This document shows positions 31,465 to 41,405 of a DNA stretch of 64,000 nucleotides, piece by piece. Positions within the stretch are counted from its first letter, which is position 1; each line of letters opens with the position of its first letter. The stretch is taken from assembly GCA_030710605.1 (NCBI GenBank), contig CP092874.1, positions 75,110,133 to 75,174,132 on the forward strand. The letters run 5' to 3'. Made by a program: the position numbers and the translations under genes. Source of the stretch: Cordylochernes scorpioides (Eukaryota > Arthropoda > Arachnida > Pseudoscorpiones > Chernetidae). The notes below the pieces were generated by a model. The model was not told the origin of the DNA. It was given only the letters and a program-made list of their open reading frames with translations, and searched no databases.

Positions 31465-32470
31465 GTCGGGGTTGAAGGTTCAGAATTGTGGTGTCGCTGT
31501 TTATAACACTTTTAAAATGTAGACGAAAACAGGAGGGAAAATTATATTTATTATAAATTAAGAAAATAAGTAAAGTATTATTTAATTGATTATATATTTA
31601 AATGTCTACACTAAAAGAATCGGGATCAGGGCAAATTCTCGCGTTCCAAAGTTGTTTTCAAGTTCTTCTTTCCTTGTTCCTCATTTCAGCCGCTGCATCC
31701 CCGTAGCCCCCTCCGTCGGCTTCCCATTGGCTGCTTCGAACTCCTTCTTTTCCAACATATGCAAACACAAGATAAGCGTGTGAAGGTATTAGACATGCTT
31801 CGCCATTCTATTGCCAAAATGTCAAAAGAAGGGAAATGGGCGCGCATGAGTTGACTGAAAGATAGAAAATAAAAGAGCCACTTCTGAAATTTTCACTTTT
31901 CGGCATGAAAGAGATAGTTTCAATCTAAAGACGTGTCATTTTTTCGCCTCAGTATTTATATATTGCCAGAAAGATGGGATATTGTGTAGCTAGCCAGGTA
32001 GGATACTTTTATTGAAGCTCTATTTTGTATTTTTCATAAAATATTCCAATTTTCATTGTTACGAAAACAGAAGTTCAGTTGCATCCCAATCGATACTCTC
32101 TTTAGAAGGCTCAATCCCTTATACCCTTTTTAAAAATGCCCTAACCTTGTCTAAAATTCGACGATCAACCACTAAAATTGATTCACAAAGCTAAAAGTTT
32201 CATTACAAATATTTCTCAATTTCGATCAGGTTTAGTTACGATTTTATTATTAAAACAAAAACAGAATATAAAAAATATTTATAACATTATTTTTCTTTGA
32301 TAGATGTTTTGGAGCACCCATTTTTAAAGGAATACGTAAATATTTTCAATTCATAACTTTTAAAAATAATTAATCGCTTGGCTTTAAGCGTCTTGTTTTA
32401 TCTAATTAAGCTTTTTACAATATACTGATTTTCAATATATTATTTAATTATTTTTTACACACTCTTAAAT
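31465..32470. other. Upstream flank of the Tigger-like transposase
   Basis: AT-rich sequence shared by both arms. No gene recognised. A GC-richer stretch at ~31680-31790 could be a promoter or an unrelated fragment. I could not locate terminal inverted repeats for the transposase in this flank. Confidence 0.35.
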
Positions 32471-34111
32471 ATGGCAACTCAAAGAAAACATCTAGATATG
32501 AAGCAAAAACTAGAAGTTATCAAATTAAACGAAAGCGGCCGTAGCGCAAGGAGCATTGCCAAACAATTTGGAGTAGGTAAAACGCAAATCCAATATATAA
32601 TTAAAAATGCGAGCACTATTAAAAAAATGATAAATGAAAATATACCAATGAAAAGAAAATACGGAATTATAAAAACAGAAAATGAAGAAATAAACAACCT
32701 TGTATGGAAATGGTATAATGAAATGCGATCTAGAAATATTCCCGTTAACGGACCCATTATACAAAGTCAAGCCCTTGTATTTGCAAAAGAATTAAATAAG
32801 AATAATTTTAAAGCATCAACTGGATGGCTAAGATCATTTTTAAACCGCCATAATCTTCGCTCTGACATTTTTAGTGGTGAGAATGATGAAGCAAATCAGG
32901 GACATTGTATTGAATGGAAAACTGAAATTCCAGAAATATGTAGCAACATCTATCAACCAGAAGTTGTTTATAATATGGGTGAAACAGACCAAAGTACCTG
33001 TCCAGACATTATCATTAGTGATACCGGTGGAATAAATCAAGAAAGTTTTGAAGATTGGAAAACTGGATTACCAGAAATTTGCAGTAAATACCAACCAGAA
33101 GATATTTACAACTTGGGTGAAACATGCTTGTATTATAAAATTATCACTAAAAGGACTTTTTTAAGACCAGATGTAATTGGAACAAAACAAATCAAAGAAA
33201 GATTAACCCTTGTTTTGATAACAAGTTTAAAAGGTGAAAAGGAGCCACTAATTGTCATAGGTAAATCTCTTAAGCCTAAATGCTTTGATAAAATTGATAT
33301 CAATACCTTAGGTGTGAATTATTTTGCTAATAAAAAAGCATTGATGACTTCCCACATATTTGAAGATCTAATTACAAAACTAGATAATAAATTAGAGTTC
33401 CAAAATAGACAAATTTTATTAATTTTGGACCATGCAACCTCACATTCAAACATTCCAAATGTAAAAAATATTAAACTTTTATTTATACCTCCAAATATGG
33501 CATCATTGGCACAACCATTAGATTGTGGAATCATCCAAACTTTTAAATTATTTTTTAGAAAAAGACAATATTTACATATGTTAGGTGAACTAACAAGGGA
33601 TTCACAACTTACAGGACACGATGTTATGAAAACTCTTACAATATTGGATGCAATTGGATGGGCTAGACATTCCTGGCTTGAAGTGACTTCAAGTATAATA
33701 GAAAAATGTTTTGTTAAATGTGGATTATCATTAAATGAAGTCAAACTATCAGAATCAGACGATGAAAGCCATTTACAGGAAGTTGAAGCAATATGCCAGC
33801 AGATGTTTGGCTGCCCATCTTTTGCCATAGAGCAAATGGAACAAGAAAAAGATCTTCATGAAGAACCTGTTGATTGGGATGTTCTTGCTGGTCAAATTGT
33901 ACCGGAAGGAAAATACACAGCAGATTCAGATAGTAACGCCAGCAGCAGTGATTCAGAAGAACCTGCACCTGTTTCCATACAAGAAGCTAAATCCTGTGCA
34001 CAAACTTTGAAGACATTTTTCCTTCAATTAGGTTGGAGTGAATCCTTCAACAAAATACTGAATGTCGAAGAGGATTTATTTAAATTGTCAGAAAAAGCAA
34101 ATTTCCCTTGA
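32471..34111 (+). CDS. Pogo/Tigger-like (CENP-B/Jerky-type) transposase, intact ORF lacking first catalytic Asp
   Basis: 546 codons from a clear ATG. Domains: psq/CENP-B N-terminal HTH (~5-55, LDMKQKLEVIKLNESGRSAR), CENP-B-type second HTH (~70-130, VNGPIIQSQALVFAKEL... ending GWLRSFLNRHNL), DDE_1 catalytic domain (~190-370), acidic Ser-rich tail (~480-500). The second Asp (LLILDHATSH) and third Asp (NMASLAQPLDCG) are present. The first, normally in an N-x-DET-G block, reads NLGETC, so Asp is Gly. A ~47-residue tandem duplication repeats WKT-x2-PEIC...YQPE...YN-x-GET (start ~32912 and ~33053); both copies carry Gly. It is probably a catalytically dead or repurposed transposase. The family is certain; domestication is only a possibility. 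Confidence 0.9.
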   Translation: MATQRKHLDMKQKLEVIKLNESGRSARSIAKQFGVGKTQIQYIIKNASTIKKMINENIPMKRKYGIIKTENEEINNLVWKWYNEMRSRNIPVNGPIIQSQALVFAKELNKNNFKASTGWLRSFLNRHNLRSDIFSGENDEANQGHCIEWKTEIPEICSNIYQPEVVYNMGETDQSTCPDIIISDTGGINQESFEDWKTGLPEICSKYQPEDIYNLGETCLYYKIITKRTFLRPDVIGTKQIKERLTLVLITSLKGEKEPLIVIGKSLKPKCFDKIDINTLGVNYFANKKALMTSHIFEDLITKLDNKLEFQNRQILLILDHATSHSNIPNVKNIKLLFIPPNMASLAQPLDCGIIQTFKLFFRKRQYLHMLGELTRDSQLTGHDVMKTLTILDAIGWARHSWLEVTSSIIEKCFVKCGLSLNEVKLSESDDESHLQEVEAICQQMFGCPSFAIEQMEQEKDLHEEPVDWDVLAGQIVPEGKYTADSDSNASSSDSEEPAPVSIQEAKSCAQTLKTFFLQLGWSESFNKILNVEEDLFKLSEKANFP

Positions 34112-34570
34112 AGATTCATTTAAAAAAAATGAAATTCTAAGGAATGTAATAAGTAAGTGATTTTTGGGGTATTAATTTTGTTATCTTATAAAAACAAAAC
34201 ATTATAGTTGTGATGCTGGCAAAGAATGAAAAAATTATTTGGGTAGAAATTGATGTTCTCAAGATAGAGAAGGAAGAAAGATGATAATAGAAGATGGGCA
34301 ATGTCATACCCTCTTACAAGATGGGAGAGAGGGGAGGACTATTCCAGGGTAAAGCCATCAAAGAAGACATTTGACCAACAGCTAGAGGAGTCTGTGCAGA
34401 AAGGATGGTTGATAACACTGTCAACCAGCCAAAGGGCTACACTCATCAAGTCTTGAAAGTATTTTTTAAAACTCCATAATAACAAGGCATTGATTTTACA
34501 TTTTTATTTTACACGGAAGAAAATTATCAGAAGTATTATGAATTTTTGTCTTTAACAAGATCTATGTGAT
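34112..34570. other. Downstream flank of the transposase
   Basis: AT-rich 3' flank shared by both arms; no polyadenylation signal or inverted terminal repeat could be assigned with confidence. Confidence 0.35.
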
Positions 34571-35633
34571 CTGTACCAAAAGTATGTAACCTTTGGTCAG
34601 CAGAAATTCATTTATTGATTTGGATTTACAAAGGAAATGTGTCTTTTGGAATGATGCTCAGTAGGGCCATTGGTCTTCTCTTGACCCCAAATGGGTTCCT
34701 TTCAGTGACAGCTCAGGAAATAGGCAAAAGTCACAGAGAGCAATGTCAGGGAAATAGAGAGCCACACAGGAATGTTTTCTCTGACAGATGTGTTATCATG
34801 ATGGAACTTTCAAGTTTTGCCGCAACAAAGAACCTCCTGGTAGTATTCCTTTGTGATGTTTTGGCCTTGTGTGTGTATTCCTGATGGAAGTTAAAGAAAA
34901 TGGTCAACTTGACATTGATGCAGACCTGCTGTTTTTAAATCCAGTGATATCGGATATTTTAACTGTGACGACTGTATCTTGGTTTTTGGGACCTAACCCC
35001 AACACCAGTAATCTTGGTTTTCAAAAAGTTGAGTTTGCTGTTTGCATTGTTCAGCATGTCCTGTGAGACTTCTAGATGTTGTTGCTTCTGCTTTATTGCT
35101 AGTAGTTTTGGTACAAGTTTTGCTGACAGTATCCTCATGCCTAAATCCTCTATCAAAATTGAATGTACCGTTCTAATGCTTACCCTATTTGCAAGCTCTT
35201 GGACTCTGATACGACAGTCCTTCATGACCTAAATATGCATTTGTTCAATGACATTCTTATTTTGGCTGGGTCTATCTGAACATGGATGGTTTGCTGTCTA
35301 CTGATGTGTGACCATCTTTGATTCAGTGGTAACACTTTTTTATCTGCAAGTGTCTCACAGCATTGTCCTCAAAAGCCTGTTTAATCTTGCAAGTAGCTTT
35401 CAATTGAGTATTGCCAAGCATTTGAACAAATTTAAAGCAATATTGCGGCTGTCATTTTATAATTTACTGGAATTTGATGCACACTCTCTGTACACATCCA
35501 TAGGACAAATGCCAGTGACTCTTTCTGTGAGCGGAAAAAAATTTACATCTTTAACCATTAATAATGTCCCCTCTCTCCACAATAGAAGCCTCCCACACTT
35601 CATGATTTCCACAGGAAAGAAGAACACCCCTCG
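34571..35633 (-). pseudogene. Degenerate mariner-type transposase relic
   Basis: The minus strand starts at a mariner-like end CGAGGGGTGTTCTTCTTTCC (35633 downward). Translation shows HTH pieces (KIKQAFEDNAVRHLQIKKCY, VQELANRVSIRTVHSILIED LGM), then QGQNITKEYYQEVL, KFHHDN (second-Asp block) and a CDFCLFPEL-like third-Asp block, separated by stops and frameshifts. A right-arm copy runs from 52822 to ~53870 on the plus strand. Confidence 0.75.
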
Positions 35634-36208
35634 TACATATTCCAGAATATTTATTCGCATACAACAAAAAAAAAAAAACTTGAAGCTACCCCTAACCAAA
35701 TTGATAAATTTTCTTGAAGTCCCTTCATTTCAAACTTCTCAAAATGAACCTTCTGAAGAAAAAAAGAAATGGCAGAAGTCAATGAGACTGTTGTTCCTTT
35801 GTACCAAAAATAAACTGTCCCCACCTAACCAGAGGAACACTGACCTATAAACTGGTATAATACAGCAATGTATATATATTGTATGGGTGTGATGATCTCT
35901 ATTTATAAACCACGGAGTCTAAATAGCAGACTTGAGTAGATTCCAATCATTGCTATCATTTTCCACATACGGGTAACTGAGATTTTACCAATAAACAACT
36001 TCTAAATTATAATGTCTAACATCCTGTTCACACTTTAGATATCATGTGACTTTACATGTGAAAGCCAGATGGGTTGTGGATATAGTACCAAGATATCTCC
36101 ATCCTGTATAACTGGTGCATGCTATATGTTGTTTAGCAATGGTAACAAGAGAGCCTCCCTGGAAACAACAAATTTAGAGATATGCAACAGGGATCCATTA
36201 GCAACTCT

Positions 36209-36704
36209 GGTATATTAGAACCTCTATGAGAGGACACTACTCACACTAGAGGACACCTATCTCTACAAAGAACAGTTTTCATCACCAAGATTACCATATT
36301 AGAGACCCCCCAGAAAGAGGACTCCAGGAGGTTGGTGGAAGAATGGTCTAAACTGTTGGTTTTCGACTGCTACGACCTGGGTTCTATTCCCGCATTGGGC
36401 AAAAATTATTTTAAAAAAAAATGCTCCAATGGTCCCTGATTCTTGCAAAAGTCCAACCCTACCAGTGAGTGCAAGTAACCAAACGGGGCTCTGGCATATT
36501 TGTAAGTACAAAGTTGAACTGCTTTTCACATGTGTAGACATGTGGTGCACTTACAGTAAAAGCAGTCGTCAACCTCTACCCACCATGATTATCATGGCCT
36601 GTACCATGTGTACTGTGGATAAGCAAAAAAAAAGAAAGGACACTTCTTCCTAATGGATACTTTGGCTCTGTAACTAGGTCTCTTTTTCAAAGAAGTTCTA
36701 TTCT
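36209..36704. mobile_element. P2 transposon split by SINE B
   Basis: AGAACCTCTATGAGAGGACA start and ...AGAAGTTCTATTCTATA end. The halves are separated by a SINE B copy (about 36323-36633). Confidence 0.7.
36323..36633 (+). mobile_element. SINE B nested in P2
   Basis: Head GGTTGGTGGAAGAATGGTC, B-box-like GGGTTCTATTCCC, poly-A tail after TGGATAAGC. The right-arm counterpart is 51813-52127 on the minus strand. Confidence 0.8.
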
Positions 36705-36923
36705 ATAACAAACGTAACAGTGTTTAGAAAAGTATTTGGTTAATTCTGGAATAATCAACGATATTTATTCAGACAGATGGAACAATTCATCAACTTTTAT
36801 TTGCACAACCATGAGCTGTCTTTTCCATTCCACTTGATCCTAGTAAAAATTCACAATTCAAAAAGGTTGGTAGAACTTCAATTAGAACTCAAGGTAATAA
36901 GACCAAATAAATAAATAGTGTGT

Positions 36924-36957
36924 GACGTTTCGGTAACAGTGTTGTTACCATCTTCAG
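36924..36957 (-). ncRNA. Hammerhead ribozyme motif (family 1), full consensus
   Basis: On the minus strand: CTGAAGA, T, stem II GGTAACA-(4 nt)-TGTTACC with 7 perfect pairs, then GAAAC and GTC. All hammerhead core bases (CUGANGA, GAAA, UH) are present. Stem III would be the self-complementary ACGT with no loop, as in hammerheads that act as dimers. Stem I is short (TGT/ACA adjoining). Confidence 0.8.
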
Positions 36958-37036
36958 ACAAAAGTACTGAATGAGAAATTTTACCACAGCATAATACAAG
37001 AAAATAAGACCTAATCCAAATAATATAATAGTGTGT

Positions 37037-37070
37037 GACGTTTCGGCAACAGCATTGTCAACATCATCAG
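37037..37070 (-). ncRNA. Hammerhead ribozyme motif (family 1b)
   Basis: CTGATGA, stem II TTGACA-ATGC-TGTTGC with GT pairs and one outer mismatch, GAAACGTC. Core intact. Confidence 0.7.
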
Positions 37071-37137
37071 ACAAAAGAATAAAAAAAAAAACTTTTTTAT
37101 TTATTATTATACACTTTATTTTTAAAAATTCTTTTGT

Positions 37138-37171
37138 CTGATGATGATGACAATGCTGTTGCCGAAACATC
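37138..37171 (+). ncRNA. Hammerhead-like motif, cleavage triplet variant
   Basis: CTGATGA, stem II around GACAATGCTGTTGC, GAAAC followed by ATC instead of GTC. It still satisfies the NUH rule but loses the second stem III pair. Confidence 0.6.
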
Positions 37172-37634
37172 ACATACTATTAAATTATTTGGATTAGGTC
37201 TTATTTTCTTGTATTATAATCTATAATCCAAATTGTGCTTTATCATTTACCACAGCATGTTTTAAATAGTAACTGTTATCAAGTGGGTAAACAAGATAGC
37301 AGATAAGAAGAAGAAAGTTTTCTGAGAAACACAGAATATTATTCTTAGAATTAAGAGTGGAAAAAACCTACTTTTTTTTTTTTCATTCTCATTTCATTTT
37401 CATTCATTCAGTACTTTTGCCTGAAGATGGTAACAACGCAGTAACTGAAATGTCACACACTATTTATTTATTTGGATTTGGTCTTATTACCTTGTGTTTA
37501 TAATCTCTAATCCAAATTGTGTTTTATCATCTTCAATTAGAACGGTATGCATGTTGTACTTATACAATGTTTAGGTACCATATTTGGATTATAGATTAGA
37601 AACATTATTTATATTCACATTTTTATTTATTATA

Positions 37635-37811
37635 CAGTTAAACCTGTCTATAGCGCCCCCTCTTCAGACTCGCCAAAATAGGGTGCTATAGAGAGGGGGT
37701 GCTATAGACAGGTCACTTTTAATGTAAATCACATCGTACTACTTATTTAAAATCGGGTGCTATAGAGAGGGAGGTGCTATTCAGAGGGGGCGCTATAGAC
37801 AGGTTTAACTG
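37635..37811. mobile_element. P3 MITE
   Basis: 177 bp, CAGTTAAACCTGTCTATAGC / GACAGGTTTAACTG, TA on both sides. The interior has the inverted CTATAGAGAGGGGGTGCTAT motif. Right-arm copy at 50646-50822. Confidence 0.88.
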
Positions 37812-37835
37812 TATTTATATAAACACATATGTATT

Positions 37836-38320
37836 TATTTGGTCATAGTGTGTGACGTTTCGGTAACAGCAATATTACCACCATCAGACAAAAGAATACT
37901 CTGCCTTTGCCAGTCCCAAGCCCGGATGAAAAAGGAGGAGGGGGAGCAGTAACAAGCTCACTAAAAAACCTGGGCTCAGCTGGCCCGGCTGATAGTACCC
38001 TGTAAGGATTCCTAATTCAGGGATACAAAATGAGCAGCGTCTGTACTCCATGTTAGGAGCAGCTGTACATGGCATCTGTTCCTCATATCAGAGGCAGTCA
38101 TTTTTTTTTGGAGCTAAGTCGGCCTGCCACTGAGTAGTGCTCCCAGTCTTAATGACAAAGAAAGATGCATTCTACTTCACCCAGTGTGGAGATAAGAAAG
38201 ATGAAGAAGACAATAAAATGTCTGATGATGCTGTTACTGAAACGTCCCACAATATTAAATTATTTGGATTAGGTCTTATTTTCTTATATCTATAATACAA
38301 ATTGTGCTTTATCATTTTTA
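37836..38320. mobile_element. Hammerhead-arm element interrupted by repeat A
   Basis: Left arm ...GTGTGTGACGTTTCGGTAAC (core near 37860-37893, CTGATGG variant), then repeat A (37905-38205, plus-strand view starting GCCTTTGCCAGTCCC). Right side is a shortened core CTGATGATGCTGTTACTGAAAC and the CTATAATACAAATTGTGCTT tail. Confidence 0.7.
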
Positions 38321-38396
38321 AATTAGTTTGGATTACGGTACAAAGAGTTAAAATATTTTTATTCAACTTGTTATTTTGATAATGCAAAATTTGGAT

Positions 38397-38640
38397 TATA
38401 GATTATAAACACAAGGTAATAAGACCAAATAAATAAATAGTGAAAATAGTGAATAGTGAAAATTTCAATTTGTTTTAAAAATAATGAGTTCTAAACACAA
38501 GGTAATAACACCAAATCCAAATAAATAAATAGTGTGTGACCTTTCGGTAACAATGCTGTCACACACTATTTATTTATTTGAATTTGGTCTTATTACCTTG
38601 TGTTTAGAACTCATTATTTTTAAAACAAATTGAAATTTTC
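38397..38640. mobile_element. Hammerhead-arm hairpin elements
   Basis: ACACAAGGTAATAAGACC half-arm at 38410-38440 and a compact hairpin around 38495-38610 whose arms meet within TTTCGGTAACAATGCTGTCAC; a 22-bp outer repeat (GAGTTCTAAACACAAGGTAA) is also inverted. The right-arm counterpart is 49795-49940. Confidence 0.65.
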
Positions 38641-38856
38641 AATGATCTTTTTGAAAGGTAGCTAATTACTTGTGAACTTATTGTTGAGTGTGGAATGTCA
38701 CCGAGATTACTGTGTTAAAGTCTATTTCTCTACCACAAAAATTAATTGTAAATTATCACAATGACAAGACCAAAAAAGTGTTCTTTGTGTGGAGTTTCAG
38801 TAGCTGCCTTGTAACCATATCCTCGCACATTGCTGTTACCAAAATGTCACATTTAC

Positions 38857-39085
38857 CTATTTGGATCATGTAATGCCATCCATTCCTGAAACAAAAGATC
38901 ATGGAACAACATCAAGTAAGTCAACTTTCCATATTGCAATTCTCAACCTGCAGCCCCGAACTACATTAATGACTCTATTGGCTCATCTATTGATGAGCTC
39001 TACTCATTTCCAGCAGCACCATCAAAAGTCTCAAGCTCTGCATGCTTGATACCCTAATATGATTGAGTGGAGATAAGAAAGAAGA
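38857..39085 (+). mobile_element. LINE-like 3' fragment sharing its end with repeat A
   Basis: CTCAACCTGCAGCCCCGAAC... to ATATGATTGAGTGGAGATAA-GAAAGAAGAA. Right-arm copy at 49320-49540. Confidence 0.6.
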
Positions 39086-39112
39086 AGATTTTCCATGATG
39101 TGACTTGATGAG

Positions 39113-39274
39113 GCCTTTTAAGGACATCTAATTGCAGAGCCAAAGTTTCCTTTAGAGAGAGCTGTCCTCTTACAGGAGAGTTGCTAAATAGTAAAAAATG
39201 TAATTTAGAAAATGAAAACTGTCCTTTGTAGAGAGGTGTCCTCTAGTGCAGGTTTCATCTCATGGAGGTTTTAA
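39113..39274. mobile_element. P2 fragment
   Basis: AAGGACATCTAATTGCAGAG ... CTCATGGAGGTTTTAATGTA; ends eroded. Right-arm copy at 49137-49300. Confidence 0.7.
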
Positions 39275-39478
39275 TGTATTTGTTAACAGGAATTCTAAAC
39301 TTGAAAAATTCTTTCATACCATATTTAATAGAAACAAGTAATGAGGTACTATTTGAATTATAGATGTGAGATTTACAAGACCAAACACATTTCAATACAA
39401 AAGGCATATATTGGATTTTTAAACATGATACTTTTAATACAAGAAATAAGACCTATGATGAGGCACAATTTGGATTAT

Positions 39479-39942
39479 TCTATATACAGTTACGAGCGTC
39501 TTTCCTAATCAGTCGTCTCTCTCTGTCACCATTTGCTTTTTTTTTTTAAATGTCGCCCTCCTATTGGTTGGCTACGGTAACGCCACCTTTGCCCCCCCCC
39601 CCCCCCATCATGCCTCTCCCACTCGCTCTTTCGTTTTTGTAACTATTGTTTTGGAGCGGGTCGCTCTTTAAATAAATGCATATATTAGTTAATAACTAAA
39701 TGGAATCCTCTCTTTCCTTTCCCAGTATGAGACGCCTACAGAAGCCAACAGTACATAGACAGATAAAGCACATAGGCTATAGTTATTAACTAATATATGC
39801 ATTTATTTAAGGCGCCAATTTATAATTGTAACAAATAGTATTTGAATAAAAACATTCAATCGGGTAAAACACGGGCGTTAATGATCCAACAGGTCCACGT
39901 GTCTAAATTAAAACACGGGCGTTGCCCGGGTCATTCGGCTAG
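39479..39942 (+). mobile_element. Non-autonomous Helitron carrying an LTR fragment
   Basis: Begins TC (39479) and ends with a hairpin CGGGC-GTT-GCCCG, then 8 nt and CTAG followed by T, the canonical Helitron 3' end. Inserted in the tail of a hammerhead element (GGATTA | TAGATTATAAACAC). Inside are a poly-C tract (~39594-39606), a gypsy-like LTR 3' end (39702-39750, ...AGACGCCTACAGAAGCCAAC) and a 28-bp inverted pair around it (39671-39699, 39778-39807). The right copy is 48502-48927 and lacks a ~50 bp insertion near the 3' end. Confidence 0.8.
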
Positions 39943-40045
39943 TAGATTATAAACACAAGGTAATAAGACCTAATCCAAATAATTTAATAGTGTGTGATGT
40001 TTCGGCAACAGCATTGTCACCATCATCAGACAAAATAATAAAAAA
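39943..40045. mobile_element. Hammerhead-arm half element
   Basis: ACACAAGGTAATAAGACCTA... with a core at 39996-40029 on the minus strand (CTGATGA, GGTGACA/TGTTGCC, GAAACATC). Confidence 0.7.
39996..40029 (-). ncRNA. Hammerhead-like motif (family 1b, ATC variant)
   Basis: CTGATGA, 7-bp stem II with two GT pairs, GAAAC, then ATC. The right-arm counterpart at 48415-48448 has the same variant. Confidence 0.62.
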
Positions 40046-40319
40046 TTGTGCTTTACCATACTTGATACTTTATTATATTTCAACAAGTAGTTCAGTTGTG
40101 GAAGTATAATAAAATACTAAGTGCAAAAAAAAAAGCTAATACATTCCTCCTGTATTGAAAGTATAAGTCCTTGGATTACAATATCTTCAAAAGGATATCA
40201 ATACATATAAAATACTTTGTCTCTAAAGAAGGACCATTAGTTCAAAACCTTTGGGTTAGTGTTATAAGCTAGAATAAGAAAAAAAACTTTGCTGCATGTG
40301 ATCTCTGCCTTTAACAATA

Positions 40320-40477
40320 CAGTTAAACCTGTCTATAGCTCCCCCTCTAGGGACTCACCAAAATAGAGTGCTATAGAGAGGGTGCTATAGACAGGTCACT
40401 TTTAATGTAAATCGCATCATACTACGTATTTAAAATCGGGTGCTATTTAGAGGGGGTGCCATAGACAGGTTTAACTG
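40320..40477. mobile_element. P3 MITE
   Basis: CAGTTAAACCTGTCTATAGC / GACAGGTTTAACTG, 158 bp. Right-arm copy 47967-48124. Confidence 0.85.
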
Positions 40478-40489
40478 TACCTTGCTGAA

Positions 40490-40625
40490 CAGCGATTTTT
40501 ATTAAAACCTCTATGAAAGAACACCTCTCTACAAAGGACAGTTTCCATTGCCAAAATTATCATTCTTACTAATTAACAACTCTCTGGAAAGAGGACACTT
40601 CTCCCTAAAGGACACTTTGGCTGTT
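40490..40625 (+). mobile_element. P2 fragment
   Basis: AAAACCTCTATGAAAGAACA ... AAGGACACTTTGGCTG; 3' end missing. Confidence 0.6.
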
Positions 40626-41046
40626 TTTTTTTTTTTAACTGACAATTCCTAAAAGAAACAAAAGTAGGTATACCCCATTTATAATGTTTTATATATAATG
40701 AATATATTGAAAATATATAAAAACTGAATTGAAAACAAAAATATATTAATGGGAAAACAAGGCCAAAAGTTTTTAAGCAAATCTTTGGATTAAAAATGTG
40801 TAATCAGTACCACTTCCTCCTATCTTATCTTTCAGCTTCAAGAAGTCATTGTTATATTCCTCTTTTTGACAATTCTGTTACCTACTCTACTACAATATTG
40901 CCACATGGAAAAATTAGGAAAGACAAACCTCGGGATGAGACAACAATTTATTTCAGGCAAGAACAAACTATGAGTGATAAACAAAAGATAAGCAAAAGAG
41001 GGAAGTGTACAGAGTATAACAAAATATAAAAATAATACTCTGCTAA
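40626..41046. other. Unannotated AT-rich stretch
   Basis: Shared by both arms, ends at the Helitron insertion point. No feature recognised. Confidence 0.4.
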
Positions 41047-41405
41047 TCTACTTATATAATTGCCTTATTCTGTCTGTGTGAAGTTCACGGATAGATTTTG
41101 GTCAGAATGGATAAAATAAAAAAAGTGTCAAGGGATGGGAATCGAACCCACGACCTTCCGCTTACCGGGCAGATGCCATGACCACTAGGCTACCCTGGAC
41201 ATATTTTTCCGTTCATAAAGTTAATATATGAATATTATTTTAATTAAAACATTTTTAAAACACACAGTTTGGAAAGGGACGTTTCACAAGAGTGACATCC
41301 ATGGCGCCAATTTATAATTGTAACGAATAGTATTTGAATTAAAACGTTTTTAAAATATATACGCACTCGGGTAAAACCCGGGCGTTGCCCGGGCCATTCA
41401 TCTAG
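41047..41405 (+). mobile_element. Non-autonomous Helitron, present only in left arm
   Basis: 359 bp from TC (41047) to CTAG (41402-41405), inserted between A and T. 3' hairpin CCCGGGC-GTT-GCCCGGG at 41377-41393, 8 nt before CTAG. The right arm shows the uninterrupted target (ACTCTGC-TAATAAATACTTTG on its minus strand, near 47325-47345). The 3' ~110 bp match the Helitron at 39479-39942. It encloses a tRNA-like sequence (41128-41199). Confidence 0.88.
41128..41199 (-). tRNA. tRNA-like sequence (Thr-GGT-like) inside the Helitron; probable pseudogene
   Basis: The minus strand folds as a 72-nt cloverleaf. The acceptor TCCAGGG/CCCTTGA has 6 of 7 pairs, with a D arm, anticodon stem TCTGC/GCGGA and T arm GTGGG-TTCGATT-CCCAT. 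The loop CCGGTAA gives anticodon GGT, but position 33 is C instead of the invariant T, and the B box is intact (GGTTCGATTCC). It lies in a mobile element, so it is more likely a tRNA-derived cargo or SINE-like head than a working tRNA gene. Confidence 0.55.

Larger units (their letters stand above)
36993..37245. mobile_element. Hammerhead-arm retroposon (subfamily 1b), nested
   Basis: Head-to-head arms AAGAAAATAAGACCTAATCC... with a one-sided tail ATAATCTATAATCC...GCTTTATCA. Flanked by a perfect 13-bp duplication TTTACCACAGCAT (36980-36992, 37246-37258) lying inside the outer element. Contains two opposed hammerhead cores at 37037-37070 and 37138-37171. Confidence 0.88.
36889..37530. mobile_element. 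Hammerhead-arm retroposon (outer), with a nested relative
   Basis: Outer element with inverted arms CAAGGTAATAAGACCAAAT / ...GGTCTTATTACCTTG and a one-sided tail TAATCTCTAATCC...TTTTATCAT. Flanked by a 13-bp duplication CTTCAATTAGAAC (36876-36888, 37531-37543). The left arm holds a complete hammerhead motif; the right arm has a decayed one. Interrupted by the element at 36993-37245. Confidence 0.88.

Noticed and set aside
33319-33828. 169-codon open frame antisense to the transposase (also 54636-55145)
   Set aside because: Shadow of the real coding frame; no domain or start context of its own.
39590-39610. Poly-C (and mirrored poly-G) tract as a functional G-quadruplex element
   Set aside because: A plain homopolymer within a Helitron, of different length in the two arms; likely slippage and of uncertain sequence accuracy.
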